Source: Actinostola sp. cb2023 (Eukaryota > Cnidaria > Anthozoa > Actiniaria > Actinostolidae). Taken from it: DNA of 64,000 nt. A program made the translations under genes and the position numbers. The notes under the pieces are model-generated. The model was not told where the DNA came from. It did not search any database and was given only the letters and a program-made list of their open reading frames with translations. Every line of letters starts with the position of its first letter. Position 1 is the stretch's first letter. The DNA lies in the NCBI GenBank assembly GCA_033675265.1, contig JAUJYZ010000125.1:171001-235000 (forward strand), given 5' to 3'. This document shows, piece after piece, positions 55,910 to 64,000 of this stretch.

Positions 55910-56632
55910 AGCTGGAAAATGCAGCTTTCGGGATGTAGCTTTCGGGATGCAACTTTAATTTCGGGATGTAGCGTTCGGGATGTAGCGTTCGGGTGCAGCT
56001 TTCGTGATGTAGCTTTCGGGATGCAGCTTTCGGGAAGTATCTTTCGGAATGCAGCCTTCGGGATGCAGCTTTCGGGATGTAGTTTTCGGGATGCAGCTTT
56101 CGGGATGCAGCTTTCGGAAGTAGCTTTCGGGATGCAGCTTTCGGGATGTAGCTTTCGGAATGCAGCCTTCGGAATGCAGCCTTCGGGATGCAGCCTTCGG
56201 GATGCAGCCTTCGGGATGCAGCTTTCGCGATGCAGCTTTCGGGATGCAGCTTTCGGGATGTAGCATTCGGGAAGTAGCTTTCGGGATGCAGCTTTCGGGA
56301 TGTAGCATTCGGGAAGTAGCTTTCGGGATGCAGCTTTCGGGAAGTAGCTTTCGGGATGCAGCTTTCGGGATGTAGCATTCGGGAAGTAGCTTTCGGGATG
56401 CAGCTTTCGGGATGTAGCATTCGGGAAGTAGCTTTCGGGATGCAGCTTTCGGGAAGTAGCTTTCGAGATGCAGCTTTCGGGATGTAGCATTCGGAAAGTA
56501 GCTTTCGGGATGCAGCTTTCGGGAAGTAGCTTTCGGGATGCAGCTTTCGGGAAGTAGCTTTCGGGATGCAGCTTTCGGGAAGTAGCTTTCGGGATGCAGC
56601 TTTCGGGGTGTAGCTTTCGGGATGCAGCTTTA
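55910..56632. repeat. ~15-bp minisatellite (GATGCAGCTTTCGGG), about 48 units
   Basis: Tandem units alternate between GATGCAGCTTTCGGG, GATGTAGCATTCGGG and GAAGTAGCTTTCGGG, in places as a higher-order 45-bp repeat. Because 15 is a multiple of 3, the array stays open on the minus strand (261- and 296-codon frames reading SRKLHPES..., ESCIPKA...). No independent coding evidence was seen. Confidence 0.9.
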
Positions 56633-56799
56633 TTGTTCTCGATGAAAACAAACAAAGGTTTTCCATTGTTTTAGCGTGTGCACAAGGCCAAAACGTATCG
56701 AAAAGAATTGTGGACGGGTGAAAACGATTCAACTGTGGACGCGAAGCTTTTGCTACGTTTTCGATACAACGAAAAAGAAGGCTTTCCAAAGCGCATTAA

Positions 56800-57460
56800 G
56801 GACGTTCGCGGGCAAAAAAACTAAACATGTTTTTTCCCTGAAACTTCGTATGATGAAATAAGATCATTATAGAAGCTAAATGAGCAAATAAAAAATGGGG
56901 GTCACCGACTTCGCTATGGAGCCAGATTTTTTCAAAGTATACCCTTTTTCTGATCGAAAATTACGTGCGTTCAATCCACGGAAAGTCGAAAATGACAGGA
57001 ATTTTATGGTAGAAAAACTAAACGGATTACTAAAATTTTCTTCAAATGGCTATCTAAGAGTTTATAGAATAAAATTATGTACAAAGATTTGTGAATATGT
57101 AGAAACAACCTGTAGTTTTTGGCTCATGTTGACAGTCACCACGTAGCCATCGACGACTCTTTCGCGTGAAGGTAGGTTGAAGTTTTCATCTAAATTCGTG
57201 TTTTTATCAAAATCTAAACATGTTTTTTTCTTTAAATTTGGTACATGGGGAGCTTTTATGATTCTTTGTAAAATCACAAAATAAAAAATGGGGGTCACCG
57301 GTATCGTTCTCGAGATATTAGCCGATGAAAATCGTCTACGTAACATGCGTGACTGGCTGCCATCTTGGACGTGAGGAAAGAGGCAGGACTGGACCGAGAT
57401 GATTCGAACCTTGATTTTATGCGCAGAAAAGATGCGCGTGAACAATGCGCGCGAACGTCC
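56800..57460. mobile_element. 661-bp element flanked by TTAA
   Basis: GGACGTTCGCG at the left (56800) is inverted at the right (CGCGAACGTCC, ending 57460), with TTAA immediately outside each end (56796-56799, 57461-57464). A TTAA target suggests piggyBac-type movement. AAAAATGGGGGTCACCG occurs twice inside (about 56892 and 57284). No transposase. Confidence 0.75.
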
Positions 57461-57674
57461 TTAAGTGGACTACTTAGTTAAAAACAATACTACGAATCCT
57501 GACCAATCCATTTTATGTTTTTTTATTTGTACGATTATTCAAAGTTTCTCCTGAACTTCTACAACTTGTAACCATGTTGTATGTTTATATAATAATAATA
57601 AACAACAATCAAAATAATAATAATAATAATATACAATATATATATGAAATAAATTCAACGCTCTAAAAAAACAG

Positions 57675-58220
57675 TTCATATGACGACCAGGAGTGCATTT
57701 AGCTCACTTACGTCACATAGACGATTAACAAACTTAAATTGTCCTTATAATAATAATAAACAGTAATCAAATAATAATAATATACAATATATATTAAACA
57801 TTTCATATGACCAGGAGTGCATTTAGCTCACTTACGTCACATAGACGATTAACAAACTTAAATTGTCCTATATAATAATAATAAACAGTAATCAAATAAT
57901 AATAATATACAATATATATTAAACATTTCATATGACCAGGAGTGCATTTAGCTCACTTACGTCACATAGACGATTAACAAACTTAAATTGTCCTTATAAT
58001 AATAATAAACAGTAATCAAATAATAATAATATACAATATATATTAAACATTTCATATGACCAGGAGTGCATTCAGCTCACTTACGTCACATAGACGATTA
58101 ACAAACTTAATGTCCTTATAATAATAATAAACAGTAATCAAATAATAATAATATACAATATATATTAAGCAGTTCATATGACCAGGAGTGCATTCAGCTC
58201 ACTTACGTCACACAGACGAT
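57675..58220 (-). repeat. Five-copy ~124-bp tandem of the neighbouring gene's 3' end
   Basis: Units start at 57675, 57802, 57927, 58051 and 58173 (the last being the gene itself). On the minus strand each contains a copy of the C-terminal coding end (AATCGTCTATGTGAC), a donor-like GTAAGTGAGC, the stop context and an ATAATAATAA-rich spacer. Confidence 0.85.
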
Positions 58221-59052
58221 TGACATACTTGTCCTTATATTTCTTATGGTGTCCATACGACCGTAATTCCTCATTAAAAAAGTGCAGAATCAACGGGGAT
58301 AGCTCAAAGTAATTCAACGCGAGTTCAGCATTCAGATGCAGAGTCATGTCGGTGCACGACTTTTTCCTGTAGACCTTGTACGGTAACGTCGCCAAGAGGC
58401 TTAATGGAGTCATGGCGCAGGAAGCAACGACGGGATCCAGGCTGAGAACCGGGTGAGGCCTAGAGTGGTTTGTGATGTGGAATGAATAGTTTGACCAAGA
58501 AACAAACCGTCTCAATCCAACCGGCGTGACTTCATTGAAGACATCACCAAGGTCGACCGTAAGAAAGAAATTCCTATTCCTCTCCAGTGCTTGTACACAC
58601 GTGACGTACATGCTGTGCAGTCTCGACGCGATTGCAGAGTTCAAAGGGTGCAGGATTATGAGAAACTCCGTGTCAAACCCCAACAGCAATCCCATCTCAT
58701 CTCTTTGTCTGCGCGTTACGCATATTAAAATCGGTTTGCTAAACATATGTTGAAGTTGTCTGGCTTCATGCATGTTCTTGACCTTGATAGTTTGGTTCTC
58801 CAAGTCCAGGATGTTAGGCGTTGGGTACATTGGAGAGAACATCTCGTTGGTTGTCAGGACGGTGACTTTGTTTGGGTCGTAGGAGATCCATTCTGGCTGG
58901 ACTGTAGGACCAAACATAAACGCACTCTGCAAATACTTGAACTGCGGGTTGTGCCTGATCAGAGAAGGGAGTGAGGACAGTGGAATAAATGGAATCGTTG
59001 CTCGAGGAAATACTATATGATCTTTGTTTTCCATGAGTTTCATAGTGCACAT
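58174..59052 (-). CDS. Unidentified 292-codon ORF
   Basis: Long open frame with normal amino-acid composition in a repeat-poor stretch. The first ATG (59050-59052) follows an in-frame TAG six bases upstream. I do not recognise a family. It is a globular-looking protein, without a signal peptide or obvious transmembrane segment, with motifs such as FPRATIPFIPLSSLPSL near the N-terminus and ALNYFELSPLILHFFNEEL near residue 250. Either it ends at 58174, or it is an exon ending at the consensus donor GAC|GTAAGTGAG near 58211 and continues in exons I cannot find. The 3' end is tandemly repeated downstream. Confidence 0.55.
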   Translation of the reverse strand: MCTMKLMENKDHIVFPRATIPFIPLSSLPSLIRHNPQFKYLQSAFMFGPTVQPEWISYDPNKVTVLTTNEMFSPMYPTPNILDLENQTIKVKNMHEARQLQHMFSKPILICVTRRQRDEMGLLLGFDTEFLIILHPLNSAIASRLHSMYVTCVQALERNRNFFLTVDLGDVFNEVTPVGLRRFVSWSNYSFHITNHSRPHPVLSLDPVVASCAMTPLSLLATLPYKVYRKKSCTDMTLHLNAELALNYFELSPLILHFFNEELRSYGHHKKYKDKYVNRLCDVSELNALLVI

Positions 59053-61594
59053 ATACTATGGAGAGATGTTTCACGAGGTCTTCACAGTAGCAGCTCAATT
59101 GCTCAACTGAAGTGTTCTGCTGTTGTGTGTCGAACACGTCACAAAGCCTCATTCATATACGTCAATCAACACACCAACAAAAAACGGGCCGTAGTACGAC
59201 TATTTCGCGGAGTTCCTAACAACGAAACTCAATCGAACGCAATTAATGGTAAAAGTAAATGTACATATGATATGACACCACCATTTACTGATTTTTCTAA
59301 TAAATACATTGCGTCACTTTGATGGTCTAATCTATCACAGATTAAAGATTCAGTCAATTGGCGCTCCCGAGGGAGAAAAATCGAACGTTTTCACATTTAT
59401 CCTTATCTATTCTATCTACATGATCCGTATGGTGATTATGGTGTCTTGGATGTCATTTTACAAGAAAACGAACAAAAAAAGTCACCATTTCGCTCTATAT
59501 CGTTATGCTTGGGTCAGACCAGACAGTTTCGCCAAACAATGGGACGGTGGAGTGTGCCATATGCTTTGTCGATGGTGCAATATCAGTCAGTTTATTGCGA
59601 AGCCACAGTTGGCCATCAAACTCCTCCACAATAAAAACCTGGCAAACCAAACCTCACCCAACCACGTAAAATTAACCAGAGATAAAAAGGAAGAGGAATA
59701 TCGAAGGATATTGCACCAATAATAATAATAACAATCAGTCTGAATGGCTCATTATTAAACATGGTGGGATTTGTTTCCTATGAATACAATACAAACTTAA
59801 TTTAACATTTCCAACAGGGATGACAAAACATATGGTCAATTTCATGGCAGCCAAGGTCGAGCTTGATATCATAGTGACTGACAAATGGCCTAAATATAAA
59901 ACCGTGATCCGTGATTTTGCTAGAAAGACGTGCGTTAAATGGCTTAAATAATTCTTTTCAGTCGTGAATTTACGAAAAAATGGCACGTGAAGCGTGACCA
60001 CAACCCCCCTTTGCTACCCTGTTAGTTCTGGACGGCTCGCAGTGGTAGAAAACCTCTTGCGCTTGAGAACAAATTAATATGATTAAAAATATATTTTATG
60101 ATTCTCTAGGGAATTTTGAGATTTGGTTCTTCAACAACACTGAACAACAACTCTTGGATCTATTTTGATATAAAAATTATCATTTTCTTATAGAATGGAG
60201 TAAACAACCGGCTTTGAAGCGACTGAACCTTGAAGGTATATATACACTACATCAAACTATGAACTAAATAGCATCAAATGTCAACTACACAAAGCCGTAA
60301 ATACAAAGCAGTATGAATAGAACTGAACAAAAGGTTAGATGGTCGAATGATAGCAAATAGACTCAAACAGCTTGGTATTGTTTTCGACTATAATCCTCTG
60401 TTATAGATGCACATCATCATTTCGTAACACCCTTTTCTATTTCCAATGCCACGGGATATTGAGTTTCGCAATTCAAATTCGCAACGTTCAACCATTGAAA
60501 TATCGGCCGTTTTACCAAGATATAAATTAGAAAACTATTGGAGTTTCTAGAGCGGTTAATCTTAGTTCTTGGAAGAGCGCTCAAGTGTAAATGCGGCTTT
60601 AAGTAGCTTTTAGGCCAGTAAGGTTGTTAATATATTCTCATCACGTCCGCACACCACTTCAATAATCACGTTCCAAACAAAAAGGAAAAGTTTTTTTTAG
60701 TTTAATTAAATATTCACACCTGTTTTGAGAAACGTTGTCCTCTCGGCGCACTCGTCTATGACAAACTTTGGGTCATAAACTTCCTCTGCTTTTATGCAAT
60801 TGCCATAAAACATTGGCAACTATTAGAGCTTTCATTCACCTATAATACAATATAATTCGATTGCACTGCAGAACATTTTTTTAAATAATATTAGAACTTG
60901 AGTAAACTCAATGTTTTGGATAAAATTGCTTTGTTTTGCTTTGTTTGGATAAAATTGGCCGCATGTGAAGGCCACCAAAATTAAGCACTGAAATTAGCTC
61001 CAACGATTATGCTAAAACTTGCTCAGGTTATGAATTATGTCAATCTAAAGTGATTCCAAAACTTTCATCCAAAAAAAACGGACACATTTTTTGCAAGATC
61101 CAATTTTATCCAAAACATTGAGTTTACTTAAAGTTCTAATATTATTAAAAGAAATGTTCTGCAGTGCAATCGAATTATATTGTATTATAGGTGAATGAAA
61201 GCTCTAATAGTTGCCAATGTTTTACTGATGGCAATTGCATAAAAGCAGAGGAAGTTTATGACCCAAAGTTTGCCATAGACGAGTGCGCCGCTGCGACGAA
61301 TGTTTTTCTTTTGAAAATCAATTACATATGAAGAGAATAGTGGGATGTTTCAGTATTTTGTGATTTGAGCTTCGCATTTGCGAGTTTATGAAGGTTTGAA
61401 ATTGTGATATGCTAATTAGGTGACGTCAGATTGGTTTTTGTCATAACTTATTTATATTTTTTCAAGCAGCGCTCTTTTCTGAAATAGAAAAAAAAGTTGA
61501 ACATCATGTATATAAGTTGTAGAAAACTTTTTGCCAGATTAAAAAATGTCAGTTCAAACCTCGGGGCTTAGTTGTGGCAATCAAATGACGTTGG
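59053..61594. other. Intergenic interval between orphan ORF and DYNC2H1 3' end
   Basis: The forward open frames at 59017-59722 lack recognisable domains and splice support. From 59750 on, AT-rich DNA with a large foldback (60744-61290) and a half copy of another (about 61306-61560). The 3' UTR of DYNC2H1 should start just below 61595. Confidence 0.55.
60744..61290. mobile_element. 547-bp foldback, arms ~190 bp
   Basis: CGGCGCACTCGTCTATGACA and following sequence is inverted at the right end, finishing at 61290. The inner arm boundary lies near AACATTGAGTTTAC and complement (about 60912-60925 and 61115-61130). No ORF. Confidence 0.85.
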
Positions 61595-62374
61595 TTACTG
61601 ACTTTTTAAGAATAAAGCGACACCACACTGCACCCAGTGGTTTTGGTTTCCGCCACTAGGGACGTTAAAACACGTGACCATCTGATCGCGATCAGAGTTA
61701 TAATAGATAGGTACAGAGATGCATTCGCTTTCTGGGTATGGCTCAGGAGTGTCCTAAAATACAATCGACAAAATTAGATATAAGTATTTTTGATGTGACA
61801 TAAAAAGGGGGTGGGAGAGAGCGAACCGTGAGAAGACTGGTGACGAACGTCTCGATCCCAGGCCGTTTACCGTGATGCCGTCAATGATTTACCTTTGAGA
61901 CCCAAGCTACTGTGGCTACAGGAATGGACGAAACGCTGGGCGAATCTCGTTGGTTTTCTGTCAGCGAGTTGCCATCAAACGAAGCACCCTCTAACTGCAG
62001 GCCACCAAGCTAGAACAAAACAGATCGTTGACAAAATAATCTAGGCATACAGTCAAAAATAAAAGCATTGTAAATGATATAGAGTAACACTTAAGGCCCG
62101 GACACACGGTGCAACTGTTGCGCGCAACGTTGCGACGTTGCGCGCAACAGAATTTAGGGGGATGTCACACGCTGCAACTTTTCTTGCAACTGTTGCGCGC
62201 AATTCGCTGAAACGCGATTACAAAGCTCTATGTTGTCTTGTTGACGGCGAAATCAAAATGATAGTAAGATGACAACATTAAATGTTTTAAAACGAGGTTT
62301 GAAGAGCGCGCGTGTTTTCAGTGATTCAGCCCCCCCCCCCCCCCCCCCCACCTCTACCCCCCCCCCCACCCCTA

Positions 62375-62429
<55 letters not shown>

Positions 62430-64000
62430 ACCCCTTGCAGATTCACGTTTTCATAGAATTCTGTGATTTATTGTTCAGGGAGAGGGGTGAGCAAGGGGGG
62501 ACACGTTGGTCTAATTACACTCAGAGGGAGGAGAGAGTAAGTACTATGTGTACCTTGACAGGATACTTGGCACCATGGAAGCTTGTTTTCCACGAGACAC
62601 AGAGCTTCAAGTTGTGCATAGATGTTTTCATGGCCCTGTAAACATATCGTCATATCTCTTGTATAAAATAGCTTGACATAATAAAAATACAGTATTGACA
62701 AATATTTCTATCGTCATAAGCTTTTACACCGACGCGACTACTAAAATGTCTTCTTTTGAAAATCGATTACATATGAAGTATAGTGGGATGTTTCAGTATT
62801 TTATGATTTGAGCTTTGCATTTGCGAGTTATAAAGGTTTGAAATCGTGATATGCTAATTCGGTGACGTTAGATTGGTTTTAATTCATTATACAAAAGCGC
62901 CCTTGTGCAAATTATTGACATTTTAAATCTGGCAAAAAGATACATGATGTTGAACTTTTTTTTCTATTTCAGAAAAGAATGCTGCTTGAAAAAATATAAA
63001 TAAGTTATGACAAAAACCAATCTGACGTTACAGAATTAGCATATCATGATTTCAAACCTTTATAACTCGCAAATGCGAAGCTCAAATCACCGGCAAAATA
63101 CTGAACCATCCCACTATTCACTTCATATGTAATCGGCGATTTTCAAAAGAAAAAATTTCGTCGTAGTAAGACTAAATAAATCAGCAAACCATACCTGGCT
63201 GTTTGTTGTCGTAGGGCGTTCAGGAATGTATCAGGATGGAAAAGCTCGGATAAGTCGATTTCTTCCCTTAGCAACGACTTGGCTTCACATTTCTCGACCC
63301 AGGAACCCAATGCGAGAGCCTTAGAGACAAGGGCCCTTAACCAATGAACGGGGTCCAAGGGACCCTCCCAAATTGTGCTCCACTCTAGAGGGACCTAATA
63401 AAAGAACCATAAAATAATATTAAATAGTGAACCCTTTTTGAGACATGAGCAATGATGCGTAGAGGTGACACTTCAATTCCGAAATCAAAGAGATTTGAGT
63501 GGATCTATTTACTGTTCCAGACCATTGCCATATTTAGTAGCGAAATTCCATGTTTGGTAGCGATATTCCATATTTGGCAGCAAAATTCCATATTTGGTAG
63601 CGAAATTCCATATTTGGTAGCGAAATTCCATTTGGTAGCGAAATTCCATATTTGGTAGGTGGCTATTGTTTCCGACACTGGTCTCAGGTCTTCTCCAAAT
63701 AAACAATGAAGGACAGCGATTGTTGGTAGAAGATTGTATTAGTCAATTCATATCTAGGGTCCAGTCTAGCCCTATACCTACCTCCTGCTTTAGAAGAGAG
63801 CCAGCTAAAGCCTGGATCTCAGCACTGAGTAGCTGTGTACCGCGGATGACCTTACTGAGAGCAGAGAGTGAAGCGTGGACCATTTGCACCAACGAAGTGG
63901 CATTGTAGCGCTCCAGAAGAACGAATGACGTCACAGGTGACTCAGACCCAGTCTCTGACGGTGGAAGAATCTTCATTTGTATCAACTGGGAACCCTGTGG
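61595..64000 (-). CDS. DYNC2H1: DYNC2H1, cytoplasmic dynein 2 heavy chain (C-terminal exons)
   Basis: Motor subunit for retrograde intraflagellar transport in cilia. The last five exons are visible: 63782 to the window edge (KVIRGTQLLSAEIQALAGSL), 63195-63394 (DLSELFHPDTFLNALRQQTA), 62554-62635 (LKLCVSWKTSF), 61893-62009 (LEGASFDGNSLTENQRDSPS) and 61595-61753 (NVPSGGNQNHWVQCGVALFL, then the stop at 61595-61597). Phases are consistent. These correspond to the last ~210 residues of a ~4300-residue protein: the end of AAA6 and the C-terminal cap domain. The match to dynein-2 rather than dynein-1 or axonemal chains is clear from the SELFHPDTFLNALRQ and LTENQ..SPSVSS blocks. The exon at the edge may begin at an acceptor near 63995 (CCACAG on the minus strand). 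Confidence 0.95.
62095..62225. repeat. GTTGCGCGCAAC-rich repeat
   Basis: GGCCCGGACACACGGTGCAAC followed by several GTTGCGCGCAAC palindromes. It resembles the end of a DNA transposon but the partner end was not found. Confidence 0.45.
62329..62429. repeat. Poly-C tract
   Basis: About 100 bases almost entirely C with a few A/T interruptions, in the DYNC2H1 intron. It gives a poly-proline frame that is not a gene. Length is likely unreliable in assembly. Confidence 0.95.
62751..63150. mobile_element. 400-bp foldback in DYNC2H1 intron
   Basis: TCTTTTGAAAATCGATTACA and following ~170 bp are inverted at the right end (TTTTCAAAAGA at 63150). One arm recurs as a half copy at about 61306-61560, where GGGATGTTTCAGTATTTT and ATTTGCGAGTTTAT match. 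Confidence 0.85.
63536..63660. repeat. 20-bp minisatellite TAGCGAAATTCCATATTTGG, 6 copies
   Basis: Tandem array of about six units, one shortened, in the DYNC2H1 intron between exons 63195-63394 and 63782-64000. Confidence 0.9.

Noticed and set aside
55870..56789. 261- and 296-codon minus-strand ORFs as a structural repeat protein
   Set aside because: Two overlapping frames are equally open because the unit is 15 bp; no start context, splice or flanking domain. Kept only as a repeat.
59017..59722. Forward ORFs of 101 and 137 codons beside the orphan gene
   Set aside because: No recognisable motif, no splice signals tying them together, and partly antisense to the orphan ORF's 5' end.
62269..62641. 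Poly-proline ORFs
   Set aside because: Poly-C tract in a DYNC2H1 intron.

Overview
This is a piece of a spliced animal nuclear genome. It is AT-rich, with short exons (mostly 50-250 nt), GT..AG introns of a few hundred bases, and a very heavy load of foldback elements, minisatellites and homopolymer runs. The genes are ordinary metazoan orthologues, and the wealth of palindromic non-autonomous elements and frequent TACATGTA-type motifs suggests a non-bilaterian animal such as a cnidarian or sponge. That taxonomic guess is inference and I could not settle it.

Layout. (1) 1-20.4 kb, plus strand: TAF1, the scaffold and double-bromodomain subunit of TFIID. I trace 42 exons from 1832 to the stop at 20318; the N-terminal ~200 codons lie off the left edge. 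The first visible exon carries an apparent one-base frameshift. (2) 21.7-22.8 kb, minus: ANAPC15, an APC/C subunit, tail-to-tail with TAF1. (3) 23.8-25.8 kb: a ~2 kb element with long compound inverted repeats enclosing a truncated protein-kinase N-lobe. (4) 27.3-33.4 kb, minus: a four-exon ANKRD50-like gene (P-loop NTPase plus ankyrin repeats, 1264 aa, PDZ-ligand-like C-terminus). (5) 36.1-47.7 kb, minus: a complete 16-exon CLN3 (battenin) gene, 451 codons, whose introns hold a pogo-like element with a nested insertion, a 554-bp palindrome and many satellite arrays. (6) 47.7-51 kb: no gene found; diverged duplicated blocks and a recurring CACAGGRARCCC motif. (7) 52.0-54.1 kb, plus: a CARF/MULE-transposase-like gene that stops being recognisable after the first catalytic motif. 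(8) 54.5-57.5 kb: minisatellites and a TTAA-flanked element. (9) 57.7-59.1 kb, minus: an unidentified 292-codon ORF whose 3' end, including a perfect splice-donor sequence, is tandemly repeated five times. (10) 61.6-64 kb, minus: the last five exons of DYNC2H1, the retrograde IFT dynein heavy chain, running off the right edge.

The genes do not form a pathway; they are housekeeping genes (basal transcription, cell cycle, endolysosome, cilium) set in transposon-rich DNA. Part 2 concentrates on recurrent foldback families with clear target-site duplications, the kinase-carrying element, the amplified exon end near 58 kb, a dispersed promoter-proximal motif, and the TAF1 frameshift.
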